Assembly (NCBI RefSeq): GCF_000334155.1
Contig: NZ_ANNK01000092.1
Span: 1-64,000, forward strand
DNA: 64,000 nucleotides
From: Halalkalibacterium ligniniphilum
Lineage (GTDB): Bacteria > Bacillota > Bacilli > Bacillales > Bacillaceae_D
Direction: 5' to 3'
Positions 45,735 to 54,765 of this stretch are shown in pieces. Both the position numbers and the translations under genes were made by a program. The notes beneath the pieces are model-generated. The model saw only the letters and a list, made by a program, of their open reading frames with translations. It was not told the origin of the DNA and searched no databases. Positions within the stretch are counted from its first letter, which is position 1. Every line of letters starts with the position of its first letter.

Positions 45735-46559
45735 TTACCAAGCTGCTGCTCGATCCATGTTATATACTTCTGAAAGTGTGGCAAGAGCTGTTGTCAGGTG
45801 CTCAGTGTGAGTACCTTCTCTTCCATTTCCAGCTTCTAACCCAGGATTTGAGGTTGGTAGTTGTAAGCCCACCTCTTCAAAAGCGCTTTCAATCATAGCA
45901 AGCCATTTTTCGCTTAATTCCTTCTCCCCAGCAATTAACTGAAGATCTTTCATTTTGTCTGCATTGGGTCCTAGTGAAAGCACACCGCCAAAATCTTTCC
46001 AAATACGTTCAATTTGTGTTTCCATTTTTCCTCGAGCTTCTGGTGTGCTTGTTAGTAATTGTTTGAACCAAATCTCCCAATGCTTGATATGATAGTATTG
46101 CTCCCTACTAACACTTCGAGCTACATTCGCTAACGGTACGTATGAAGACTGTTTTAAGGAATCAAGACGAATTTTTTTCGCCACTTCGTACAAATAATTA
46201 CGCACAACAGCAAATGCCCAGTCATACTTTGGTTCATCTAAATAAGAGCCTTCTCCATTTGCTTCTTCTAAAATAATTGCATTTTTTCTTTGCCCTTCCG
46301 TTCTGGCATGAGCCAATTCGTCAGCAGACCCTTCGCCGATTTCTTCAATCAATTTGTAATACATGGTGGCATGCCCCATCGTATTTTGGGTGATTGACGA
46401 ATAGGCAACATCTTCCTCAATATGCGGACAAAGGCCTAACCATTCTGAGCCGCGAAACGAAAGAATAAAATCATCATCCCCTAGTTGTAAAAGAAGGTCG
46501 AGAAGGACTTCTTTGTATTCAGGAAGTTGTTGAAGCTCTTCAGCTGATTTTACAATCAT
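45735..46559 (-). CDS. paaC: phenylacetyl-CoA epoxidase structural subunit PaaC
   Basis: 274 aa ferritin-like protein. FILSFRGSEWLGLCPHIEEDVAYSSITQNTMGHATMYYKL and the C-terminal AAW are family features. It forms the stable PaaAC core. It overlaps the end of paaB by 4 bases. Confidence 0.93.
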   Translation of the reverse strand: MIVKSAEELQQLPEYKEVLLDLLLQLGDDDFILSFRGSEWLGLCPHIEEDVAYSSITQNTMGHATMYYKLIEEIGEGSADELAHARTEGQRKNAIILEEANGEGSYLDEPKYDWAFAVVRNYLYEVAKKIRLDSLKQSSYVPLANVARSVSREQYYHIKHWEIWFKQLLTSTPEARGKMETQIERIWKDFGGVLSLGPNADKMKDLQLIAGEKELSEKWLAMIESAFEEVGLQLPTSNPGLEAGNGREGTHTEHLTTALATLSEVYNMDRAAAW

Positions 46560-46918
46560 TTCTTAACCCCCTTTGCCCATGAAAAGATCTCTTTTTCATC
46601 AAGCATTCCTTGTTCTTTTTCACGCCATTTTTTTCGAAGGTACCCGTATCCCTTCGTTTCTCGATATTCTTTATTGTCTAAGCGGGTTAACAACTCTTTT
46701 TCTTCTGGTTGTATGGCTTGAATATCAGACCGTTTTACTACCCATAAATCGCAAACCTCTTCACGTCTCAAAAAGTTCTCTTGAGCCATTATTAAGGCCA
46801 TCTCCGAATTCGGCGCTAACAATGAATATTGTTCAAGCATATGAGCAGTAGGGGTTTTACGACTGAACACGACATACTCATCATAAAAGTGATCAATCTT
46901 TTCACGGTTTGTTCCCAT
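46556..46918 (-). CDS. paaB: phenylacetyl-CoA epoxidase subunit PaaB
   Basis: 120 aa. YVVFSRKTPTAHMLEQYSLLAPNSEMALIMAQENFLRREEVCDLWVV is the PaaB signature, with the I-x-x-IQPEEKELL follow-up. Small accessory subunit of the epoxidase, possibly a structural bridge. Confidence 0.93.
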   Translation of the reverse strand: MGTNREKIDHFYDEYVVFSRKTPTAHMLEQYSLLAPNSEMALIMAQENFLRREEVCDLWVVKRSDIQAIQPEEKELLTRLDNKEYRETKGYGYLRKKWREKEQGMLDEKEIFSWAKGVKK

Positions 46919-46943
46919 CTTTCTCCCTACTTTCCTTTCTAAT

Positions 46944-47912
46944 TTAAATTGCTGTACTTCTTGAACCTAATGCTTCTCTTACCCACGCATTGTTTTCATG
47001 AGAGATTTTCCGCAAACGCAAACGTTCTTTTGATTTCGGTCCGTTATTTGAAATGATTTTTTTAAACTCATTCCAATCTGGCTGCTGATAGATCCATGTT
47101 TCTGTTTCCTCATCATAGCGAAGAGTCTCATCAGGAATCGTCAACCCTAGTGACCAAACCCTTGGCAAATACTTTGTGAAGAAATATTGTCTTAACTCTT
47201 CATTCGAGTTTTTGCGGATTCGATATTTAGTCATAATATCTTGTTTCGAGGAACCGGTTGTTGAGGCCGTTGCTGGCCCAAAAAACATCAGAAGAGCTGG
47301 CCACCAGCGATTGAGTGCATCCTGAATTAATGCTTTTTGTTCATCCGTTCCATCGGCAAGGGCCATGATAATGGCTTCACCATGCTGAGCATGGAAAACT
47401 TCTTCAGCGGCAATCCGCTTTAACGCACGTGCATAGGGTGCATAGGAGGCATCCAACATATTTGTTTGTGTAATGATCGCTGCACCATCAACCAACCAGC
47501 CAACGATCCCTGCATCAGCCCAGGTTTTTGTTTCCATATGAAAAACATTGTGAAATTTTAAATCTCCATTCAACAAGTCTTCCAGTAAGTCTTCGCGATT
47601 TTTCCCTAACGGTTTCATCAAATCTTCTGCAACCCGTAGGAGTAATTGACCATGACCCATTTCGTCTTGAACCTTTGCCATAATTCCTAGTTTTCTGTGT
47701 AAAGAAGGCGCTTTTGGTGTCCATTCTTTCTCAGGGAGGGCACCCATAATTTCACTGATTCCATGCATCGAAATTAACTTTATTAACGCCATACGATAAT
47801 CAACAGGCATCCAATCATTGGCTTCAATTTTTTCACCCGAATGGATTCTCTCCATAAATTGTATATACCTTGCATGTTCAAGAGGATTTTTGTCCATTGC
47901 ATCAACAGCCAC
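46944..47912 (-). CDS. paaA: phenylacetyl-CoA epoxidase catalytic subunit PaaA
   Basis: 322 aa di-iron protein. Iron ligands sit in QDEMGHGQLLLR (E-x-x-H) and AAEEVFHAQHGEA (E-x-x-H), and AKTWADAGIVGWLVDGAA-type helix is present (here TKTWADAGIV). It epoxidises the aromatic ring of phenylacetyl-CoA. First gene of the long operon, behind AGGAGG; candidate PaaX operator 25 bases upstream. Confidence 0.94.
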   Translation of the reverse strand: MAVDAMDKNPLEHARYIQFMERIHSGEKIEANDWMPVDYRMALIKLISMHGISEIMGALPEKEWTPKAPSLHRKLGIMAKVQDEMGHGQLLLRVAEDLMKPLGKNREDLLEDLLNGDLKFHNVFHMETKTWADAGIVGWLVDGAAIITQTNMLDASYAPYARALKRIAAEEVFHAQHGEAIIMALADGTDEQKALIQDALNRWWPALLMFFGPATASTTGSSKQDIMTKYRIRKNSNEELRQYFFTKYLPRVWSLGLTIPDETLRYDEETETWIYQQPDWNEFKKIISNNGPKSKERLRLRKISHENNAWVREALGSRSTAI

Positions 47913-47936
47913 TCTTCATACCTCCTTATTTTTTAT

Positions 47937-47957
47937 ATAACGTTTTTATAACGTAAT
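47937..47957. promoter_or_regulatory. candidate PaaX operator (paaA)
   Basis: ATAACGT-TTTTATA-ACGTAAT, inverted repeat with a 7-base spacer in front of the paaABCD operon. Confidence 0.65.
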
Positions 47958-48109
47958 TATATTATATAGTAATACACTTAGCAAGCCTTAATCATTTAAT
48001 TCCTTAATTTATTTAAGCGGTTTGTAGACGGAAGTCTTACTATCACTCTTTCAACCAACCTCCTTTAATATACCGAATATTTTACGAAATTATATTATTT
48101 TGTAATATA

Positions 48110-48142
48110 TAAAAGCCGTTCCAATAAATAAAACGGCTTTTT
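48110..48142 (-). terminator. rho-independent terminator of the liv-type operon
   Basis: AAAGCCGTT / AACGGCTTT with T runs on either side, so it may work in both directions. Confidence 0.85.
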
Positions 48143-48164
48143 CACTCATACACAGCTATTGTGT

Positions 48165-49364
48165 TTATTCTAATAACGTCCATTCTCCGTCTTTCACTAT
48201 CGCCATAACCATGCTGTCTGGCTGCAAACCATTATGATCTTCAGCCGAAAAGTTGAACACCCCTGTTGCTCCTATCCAATCTGTGACTTCATTTTCTAGG
48301 TAATCGCGAATCGAAGCCCGGTCTGTTGCACCGGCACGAAGCGCTTCGACCACGAGCATGATATTGTCATATCCATAAGAGCCAAAGTTTGTAGGCTCAC
48401 TTCCAAATACTTCAATGTATTCATTATAAAATTGAGAAATGACATCGTATTGAACATCTTCTTCAGGGATTTGATCTGGGAATAATAATTTACCTGTTGG
48501 GATAACAACATTCTCTGCAGCACTGTCTGCTAAATCGATGAAACTTTGGTTTGCAATCCCATGACTACCGATCATTGGTAAATCCACACCTAAGTCGCGA
48601 ATATTTGTCGCAATTACTGCTGGACCAGGATTTGTCCCCCAAACAACAATCGCTTCCGCATCAGCACTATTAATTCTTGTCACTTGTGCACTCATATCTG
48701 GATCTTGAGTGTTGTAGCTTTCTTTTGACACAATCTCAATCCCGTACTCTCCTGCTAATGCCTCAAGTTGTTCAAGACCACTTGTACCGAATGCATTCGA
48801 ATCAACCAACGTACCAATTCGACTAATTCTTTGGTCATTTAAGTACATATAGATCCGTTGAACAGCGTGAACGTCGGAGTGCGGTGTTTTAAAGATCCAG
48901 TGAGATTCTTCAACTGGTTCAACAATGTGCATGCTTGCCCCAGCAGAGACGACTGGAACTTCTTGCTGTGTTGCAATCCCCTTCATCGCTAAGCTTTCTC
49001 CACTTCCAGAAGAACCAAGTACGGCCAAAACATTCTCATCATTGATTAAACGATTCATTTCTTGCGTCGCCTTTTCTTGTGTCGATTCATCGTCCGCTAA
49101 TATGACGCGAATCGGCACACCATTGATGCCGCCCTCTGCATTAATTTTCTCTTCAACTAATTTTGTTGCGTTCCATTCAGGTTCTCCTAACGGACTATTC
49201 GGTCCGGTTTTCGAATAAATAGCTCCAATCTTGTATTCTGTCACTTCTTCATTATCACCATTTCCACCACTAGCTTCTCCTCCAGATTCTTCACTTCCAC
49301 CACAAGCGACTAACAATGATAGCATTAATAGTAATATAAATGATAAAACGTATGATTTTTTCAA
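48165..49364 (-). CDS. LivK-type ABC transporter substrate-binding lipoprotein
   Basis: 399 aa. Signal peptide with lipobox LLVACG (Cys 21), a Gly/Ser/Glu-rich linker, then a type-I periplasmic-binding fold (YKIGAIYSKTGPNSPLGEPEWNATKLVEEKIN). Start is a TTG after AAAGGAGG. It belongs to the branched-chain amino acid/aromatic acid uptake family; location between paaA and paaK and the shared operator suggest phenylacetate or a related aromatic acid as cargo. Confidence 0.88.
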   Translation of the reverse strand: MKKSYVLSFILLLMLSLLVACGGSEESGGEASGGNGDNEEVTEYKIGAIYSKTGPNSPLGEPEWNATKLVEEKINAEGGINGVPIRVILADDESTQEKATQEMNRLINDENVLAVLGSSGSGESLAMKGIATQQEVPVVSAGASMHIVEPVEESHWIFKTPHSDVHAVQRIYMYLNDQRISRIGTLVDSNAFGTSGLEQLEALAGEYGIEIVSKESYNTQDPDMSAQVTRINSADAEAIVVWGTNPGPAVIATNIRDLGVDLPMIGSHGIANQSFIDLADSAAENVVIPTGKLLFPDQIPEEDVQYDVISQFYNEYIEVFGSEPTNFGSYGYDNIMLVVEALRAGATDRASIRDYLENEVTDWIGATGVFNFSAEDHNGLQPDSMVMAIVKDGEWTLLE

Positions 49365-49379
49365 TTTTATTTCCTCCTT

Positions 49380-50120
49380 TTAATGGACGGTTTGTCCTAA
49401 ATATGCTTCTTTAATTTCTTTGTCTTTAAGCAACACATTTGCCATACCTGATTTGACAATCTCTCCATGGGAAATGACGTAACCTCTGTCTGCGATTTTT
49501 AATGAAGAGACAACATTTTGTTCAATAAGTAAAACGGTGGTGCCAAATTCCTTCCGAAGTTCGCTTACAAGTTCTAGGACTTCCTTCGCAACTATCGGTG
49601 CTAAACCTAGTGTCGGCTCATCAAGAAGCAGTAGCTCTGGCTTAGCCATCACCCCCCTTGCAATCGCAAGCATTTGTTGTTGCCCACCGGATAGCGTTCC
49701 AGCCAATTGACTTTTTCGTTCATTTAATATTGGGAATAATTCAAATACTTTTTTGATATCATTCTCAACTTCGTTTTTGCCTGATTTCTTATAGTGATGA
49801 AAGGAGCCTAAATAGAGATTATCTAATACTGTAAGCGTTGAAAAAACTTGACGATGTTCAGGAACATGCACTAAATGTTTTTTTACAATTTGTTCAGCTT
49901 CCAGCCCCGTGATCCTTTCATTTAGATACTTGAGGTCTCCTTTCGTCGGTTTAATTAGCCCAGATACGGTTTGTAGTAGTGTCGTTTTCCCCGCACCATT
50001 TGCTCCTAATAAGGCAACAATCTCCCCCTTGTTTACATGCAGAGATACACCGTCTAAAGCTTGAATCGGACCATAGCTCACAGATAGGTTGTCAATTTCT
50101 ATGATCGTCTCTTCTTTCAT
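49380..50120 (-). CDS. LivF-type ABC transporter ATP-binding protein
   Basis: 246 aa from the ATG at 50120 (a GTG three bases earlier is possible). Walker A LGANGAGKTTLL, signature LSGGQQQML, Walker B LLLLDEPTLGLAP, with the HxPEHRQVFSTLTVLDNL region typical of LivF. Overlaps the livG-type gene by 3 bases. Confidence 0.92.
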   Translation of the reverse strand: MKEETIIEIDNLSVSYGPIQALDGVSLHVNKGEIVALLGANGAGKTTLLQTVSGLIKPTKGDLKYLNERITGLEAEQIVKKHLVHVPEHRQVFSTLTVLDNLYLGSFHHYKKSGKNEVENDIKKVFELFPILNERKSQLAGTLSGGQQQMLAIARGVMAKPELLLLDEPTLGLAPIVAKEVLELVSELRKEFGTTVLLIEQNVVSSLKIADRGYVISHGEIVKSGMANVLLKDKEIKEAYLGQTVH

Positions 50121-50902
50121 CACGCTCCCTCCCCTTGTGAATCATTCTCTATATCAGCGCCTAAATAAGCGGTGATAACTTTCTCATTGCTTTGTATTTC
50201 TTTTGGCGTTCCTTCGGCAATCTTCACACCTTGATCAAGGACAATGATTTTGTCACAAATACTCATTACTAAGTCCATGTCGTGCTCCACGACAAACACT
50301 GTTACACCCTTGTTTTTTATTTTTTCAATAAGAGCACTCATTTCTTTTGTTTCTTTGTGATTTAAGCCAGCCGCAATTTCATCTAGTAATAGTAACTGTG
50401 GGTTCATAGCCAGCGCTCGCGCTAACTCTAGTAGCCGGAGCCTCCCTAGAGATAGACTTCCTGCTTTGTGATCATAAATGTCACCAATCCCTACAAATTC
50501 TAGTTGCTCCATCGCTGCGTCATACATCAGCTTTTCTTCTTTTTTCGCACGAGGAGATCGAAATGCAGCTTGAATGATTCCTGTTTTTGTCTGAATATGT
50601 TGACCGATCATGACATTTTCTAAAACCGTCATATTTTTAAAAACTTGCAGATTTTGAAAGGTCCTAGAAATCCCTAATGGGGCAATTTGATAGGTTGGGA
50701 GCTCATCAATCCGCTCCTCACCAAACGTAATCGTTCCCGATGTGGGAGGGAAAATTGATGAAATCATATTAAACATCGTGCTTTTGCCTGCACCATTCGG
50801 CCCAATCAAACCGACAATTTGACCTTTTTCAAATGAAAAAGTGACATCGCTGTTGGCAACAACACCACCAAATTTCTTCGTAACATTTTTCACTTGTAAC
50901 AT
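50120..50902 (-). CDS. LivG-type ABC transporter ATP-binding protein
   Basis: 260 aa from the ATG at 50902, chosen for GAAGG 8 bases upstream. Walker A GPNGAGKST, signature LSLGRLRLLELARA (one Gly of the usual LSxGQ replaced, common in LivG), Walker B LLLDEIAAGL. Energises the permease pair. Confidence 0.9.
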   Translation of the reverse strand: MLQVKNVTKKFGGVVANSDVTFSFEKGQIVGLIGPNGAGKSTMFNMISSIFPPTSGTITFGEERIDELPTYQIAPLGISRTFQNLQVFKNMTVLENVMIGQHIQTKTGIIQAAFRSPRAKKEEKLMYDAAMEQLEFVGIGDIYDHKAGSLSLGRLRLLELARALAMNPQLLLLDEIAAGLNHKETKEMSALIEKIKNKGVTVFVVEHDMDLVMSICDKIIVLDQGVKIAEGTPKEIQSNEKVITAYLGADIENDSQGEGA

Positions 50903-50914
50903 GCTTATCACCTT

Positions 50915-51943
50915 CTATTCACTTTGATTGATCGTACTTCCCTTCGCACTTTTAAATTTCTTTGTTGTGCGCTTGCTGTGAAATGTATTTATCATTGAAG
51001 GAAAAAGGCCCCTTGGCATAAAGATAATAACAAGCATTAAAATCAACCCGTAGATGACATGTTCAAAATCACTTGTAATAAAAGAAAATTGTTCACCTAA
51101 TTCATGAACGGTGATGCTGATTAAACGAATTAATATCACACCGACAACGGCACCCCAGACAGAACCACTCCCACCAAGCACAACCATCGTCAAAAAGATG
51201 ATCGAAGCGTCTAACGTGAACGATCCAGGAGAAATACTATAAGACATATGGGCAAACAGCCATCCTGCTAACCCTGCAAACATCGCACTTAAAATAAAAA
51301 TTTGCATTTTGTACTTACCCGTATTTACACCCATTGAACTTGCAGCAATTTCACTATCATGAATCGAACGCAATGCGCGACCAACACGTGAATGCACAAT
51401 ATTCAAAGAGATCACAATAATAAGAAGGACGAAAAACCAAACAAAGTAATAATAACCAATCCCTTGTGTTAACGTTGTTCCAAACAAATTAATTTGGGGA
51501 ATCCCAAAAAAACCTGTTGCCCCTCTTGTCATATCCCTCCATTCAACTAATACAGAATGAACAATAATGCCTAAAGCAAGCGTCGCCATTGCAAGGTAAT
51601 ATCCACTCAGCCTTGACATTGTATAACCCATGACAAACGCTAGTAACGCAGGAACAAGTAACGAGAATAGAAGACTCAGCCATGGACTCATGCCATAGGT
51701 TGTTGTTAAGATTGCTGTTGTATAGGCTCCTAGCCCATAAAAGGCGGCTTGCCCTAAAGAAATTTGACCAGCATAGCCCATTAACAAGCCCAAACCAATT
51801 GCCACGATAATATAAATCCCAGCAAAGGTTGCCTGCGTCAGATAATACGATGTCGTAACAACGAGAGGAAAGACAAAGACAATGAGTAAAAACACACCGA
51901 CACCGAGCCAATTCGTTTGTTGAACCCCCTTTAACCTCATCAT
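50915..51943 (-). CDS. LivM-type ABC transporter permease
   Basis: 342 aa with about 8-10 membrane helices and the LivM/LivH motif GLLMGYAGQISLGQAAFYGLGAYT. The last 25 residues form a basic cytoplasmic tail. It overlaps the LivH gene by 4 bases; an ATG at 51940 is an equal alternative start. Confidence 0.9.
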   Translation of the reverse strand: MMRLKGVQQTNWLGVGVFLLIVFVFPLVVTTSYYLTQATFAGIYIIVAIGLGLLMGYAGQISLGQAAFYGLGAYTTAILTTTYGMSPWLSLLFSLLVPALLAFVMGYTMSRLSGYYLAMATLALGIIVHSVLVEWRDMTRGATGFFGIPQINLFGTTLTQGIGYYYFVWFFVLLIIVISLNIVHSRVGRALRSIHDSEIAASSMGVNTGKYKMQIFILSAMFAGLAGWLFAHMSYSISPGSFTLDASIIFLTMVVLGGSGSVWGAVVGVILIRLISITVHELGEQFSFITSDFEHVIYGLILMLVIIFMPRGLFPSMINTFHSKRTTKKFKSAKGSTINQSE

Positions 51944-52818
51944 AACCCTCCTTTTCCGATGTTTTTCTCACCTAAAATCCCACTTGGGCGAATAAGTAAA
52001 AGTACTAGAATCACTGAAAATGCAATCGCATCTTTCAACCCTGAACTAATGTAACCAGCACTAAAGGATTCAAGCAAACCGATGATTACCCCCCCAAGCA
52101 CTGCACCCGGAGCACTACCCAAACCACCTAAAATAGCAGCTGAGAACCCTTTCACGCCAAGCATAATTCCCATATCATAGGCCGGAAACATAATCGGAGC
52201 AATCGCCAAACCGGCAAGAGCACCAAGTGCTGCGCTTAATGTAAAAGAAAAAGATGACATCTTTTTCGGGCTGATACCCATTAATCTTGCTGCAATTGGA
52301 TTTACTGAACATGCTTGGAAAGCCTTACCTACAATTGTGCGATCAATGAGATAATATAAAAGACCAACAACGAGAAGCATGATTAAAACAATCCAAATGC
52401 TTTGAGGTGTAATCGCCGCTCCAGCAATATCAATTGGTTCGTTAGATGTGAAAGGAGATACTCTCACCTGGTCTTTTCCCCAAATCATACTCGCAATTCC
52501 GCGTATAAATATGGCTGCCCCGATCGTCAAAATAATTAAACTAAGAGCATCTGCTCCTTTTGCTCTTTGGATCATGGTCGCTTCCATAATCCAACCTAAT
52601 ATCATAACAATGATAATCGTAGAAATAAAGCTAAGCCAATAAGGTAATCCTGCGCTAACAAATGAAAACATGATCATACCACCGAGCATGACAAATTCGC
52701 CTTGAGCCAAATTAATGACTTTTGTTACGCTGTAAATCGTTACGAAGCCCAGTGCAACGATGGCATAAATGCTCCCAATCGTCAGCCCAGTTACAGAAAA
52801 TTGTAGTAAATCCCCCAT
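51940..52818 (-). CDS. LivH-type ABC transporter permease
   Basis: 292 aa, about 8 membrane helices. LTIGSIYAIVALGFVTIYSVTKVINLAQGEFVMLGG is the LivH signature. First gene of the importer operon (H-M-G-F-K order), GAGGAGGA site, with candidate PaaX and cre sites in front. Confidence 0.92.
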   Translation of the reverse strand: MGDLLQFSVTGLTIGSIYAIVALGFVTIYSVTKVINLAQGEFVMLGGMIMFSFVSAGLPYWLSFISTIIIVMILGWIMEATMIQRAKGADALSLIILTIGAAIFIRGIASMIWGKDQVRVSPFTSNEPIDIAGAAITPQSIWIVLIMLLVVGLLYYLIDRTIVGKAFQACSVNPIAARLMGISPKKMSSFSFTLSAALGALAGLAIAPIMFPAYDMGIMLGVKGFSAAILGGLGSAPGAVLGGVIIGLLESFSAGYISSGLKDAIAFSVILVLLLIRPSGILGEKNIGKGGL

Positions 52819-52839
52819 CCAGACTTCCTCCTCTTTTTA

Positions 52840-52875
52840 ATAACGATATATTATATAACGTTATTTTTTCGTTTC
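52840..52875. promoter_or_regulatory. candidate PaaX operator (livH side)
   Basis: ATAACGA at 52840-52846 and the palindrome ATAACGTTAT at 52855-52864. The second aligns with the paaI site (ATAACGT then 7 bases then CGT). The match to the right arm is weaker than at paaA and paaI. Confidence 0.45.
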
Positions 52876-52889
52876 TTTAATAATTCGAA

Positions 52890-52903
52890 TGTTAGCGGTT
52901 TCA
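52890..52903. promoter_or_regulatory. cre site (CcpA)
   Basis: TGTTAGCGGTTTCA matches the cre consensus at all but one defined position, about 70 bases upstream of the livH-type gene. Confidence 0.6.
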
Positions 52904-53156
52904 AACATACTTGTCAATCACTTGTAAGAAAATTTAAAATTTTATGGTATGATAAATTAAGATAAGAATTTTCAATCATCACACTCGCATTTTAAATAAA
53001 AGAGTAAAATAGTGATAATAGTAGTCATTTCACTCCTTTTAAAAAGATTATTTTGAATACCAAAATCGTTGTATAATTCTTATAAATTTAATTTTTCTGA
53101 TTTATATTGACAATAAACCAGCCTCATATTAGGATTTAATATAACGTATAATTTAA

Positions 53157-53177
53157 AATCCGTATATTTAACGTCAT
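53157..53177. promoter_or_regulatory. candidate PaaX operator (paaK)
   Basis: AATCCGT-ATATTTA-ACGTCAT: the CGT/ACG cores and the 7-base spacer are kept. A further ATAACGT half-site lies at 53141-53147. Confidence 0.5.
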
Positions 53178-53244
53178 TGGATAATGTGATTTATTCACTC
53201 TGGTTGTTTTGGTTTGTTTACTATCTTTCTAGGAGGTCATGACA

Positions 53245-54579
53245 ATGGGCATTTATAATGAGGTTGAAACATCCTCACAAACGGAGCTTCAACAGATACA
53301 ATTAAAGCGCTTGCAAAAGACGGTAGAGCACGTCTTTAACAATGTTCCTTTTTACCGAGAGCAACTAACAGCTTCACAGGTCTCTCCTCAGTCGATTCAA
53401 TCATTAGAGGACATTCAAAAGCTCCCTTTCACAAAGAAACATCATCTGCGAGAGAATTATCCTTTTGGTTTATTTGCTGTGGACCAAAGTGAAATTGTTC
53501 GAATTCACGGATCATCCGGTACGAGCGGAAAGCCAACCATTGTTGGTTATACGAAAAATGACATTGAGATGTGGGCTGAGTTGATTGCAAGGGCCATTTC
53601 TGCCGCTGGCGGTTCTAAGGGAGATATTTTTCACAATGCTTATGGGTATGGATTATTTACCGGAGGACTTGGTTTACACTATGGCTCAGAAAAACTAGGC
53701 TGTACCACAGTGCCCATTTCTGGAGGTAATACAGAACGCCAGATTTGCTTAATTCAAGACTTTAAACCGAAAGTCATTGCTGGAACACCGTCTTATATCT
53801 TGAATATCGCTGAAAAAATGGAGGAAATGGGTCTTAACCCTGAAGAGATCAGTGTTGAATATGGCATTTTCGGTGCAGAACCTTGGTCAGAAGAAATGCG
53901 TAAAACACTTGAGGAAAAGCTAGGAATTAAAGCTGTTGATATTTATGGATTAAGTGAAGTTTTAGGACCGGGCGTTTCCGTAGAATGCCACGAAGCACAG
54001 GATGGTCTCCATATTGCTGACGACCATTTCTTTGTAGAAGTGATCGATCCAGAGACCTTACAACCAGTTCCTGAAGGGGAAAATGGTGAACTTGTTTTTA
54101 CGAGCTTAACGAAGGAAGCGCTTCCAATTATTCGCTACCGTACAGGAGACATTGCATCGATTACAAGAGAAAAGTGCTTTTGTGGCCGAACAACGACGAG
54201 AATGTCCAGAGTGAAAGGCCGCATTGATGATATGCTGATCATTCGTGGCGTCAACATCTTTCCATCTGAAATCGAGCGGTCTCTTTTGCAAATTGCCGAT
54301 TTAGTTCCACACTATCAAATTCATTTAACAAAAAAAGGTACGATGGATAATGTTGAACTCCATGTAGAAATGAAACAAGAGTTTTTTGAAAACATTTTAA
54401 AGCAAGATTTAAACCATGATGCAGTAGCCATTTTAAAAAAGAGCATTCAGCATGTGATGAAAACACAATGTTTAGTATCGATGGATATCGTGATCAATCA
54501 ACCAAAATCGATCCCACGTTCTGAAGGAAAAGCGGTACGAATCGTAGATAAAAGAAAAGAAGCAAGTCCGGTTAAATAA
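53245..54579 (+). CDS. paaK: phenylacetate-CoA ligase
   Basis: 444 aa from the ATG at 53245; the ATG two codons earlier is only 2 bases from AGGAGG, so the second is preferred. AMP-binding motif SSGTSGKPT near 90, YGLSEVLGPG near 235, YRTGD near 300 and the C-terminal lysine region PRSEGKAVRI. It activates phenylacetate to phenylacetyl-CoA, the entry step of the pathway. Transcribed divergently from the importer. Confidence 0.94.
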   Translation: MGIYNEVETSSQTELQQIQLKRLQKTVEHVFNNVPFYREQLTASQVSPQSIQSLEDIQKLPFTKKHHLRENYPFGLFAVDQSEIVRIHGSSGTSGKPTIVGYTKNDIEMWAELIARAISAAGGSKGDIFHNAYGYGLFTGGLGLHYGSEKLGCTTVPISGGNTERQICLIQDFKPKVIAGTPSYILNIAEKMEEMGLNPEEISVEYGIFGAEPWSEEMRKTLEEKLGIKAVDIYGLSEVLGPGVSVECHEAQDGLHIADDHFFVEVIDPETLQPVPEGENGELVFTSLTKEALPIIRYRTGDIASITREKCFCGRTTTRMSRVKGRIDDMLIIRGVNIFPSEIERSLLQIADLVPHYQIHLTKKGTMDNVELHVEMKQEFFENILKQDLNHDAVAILKKSIQHVMKTQCLVSMDIVINQPKSIPRSEGKAVRIVDKRKEASPVK

Positions 54580-54674
54580 TAGAAAGAGTTATGAATAGCT
54601 TGGTCAGATTAACTGAACGAAAGGATTGGTTTGTTTCATCATCTTGATCTGAATCTCACCCTCCATTCATAGAT

Positions 54675-54708
54675 AAAAGAGCACAGTACACGGTTGAACC
54701 CGTAAGCT
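54675..54708. terminator. bidirectional terminator between paaK and the TrpXYZ-type operon
   Basis: AAGAGCACAG / CTGTGCTCTT, 10 perfect pairs plus an inner ACGG/CCGT stem, with T runs on both strands. Confidence 0.9.
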
Positions 54709-54765
54709 GTGCTCTTCTTTATCTCATTCAGCATTTATCCATTTACCCCGTTAAAGTGCAAGACA

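Larger units (their letters stand above)
52819..53244. other. divergent control region between livH-type gene and paaK
   Basis: 426 bases. On the livH side are ATAACG-type repeats and a cre site; on the paaK side another ATAACGT-type repeat. No gene is present. Confidence 0.6.
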
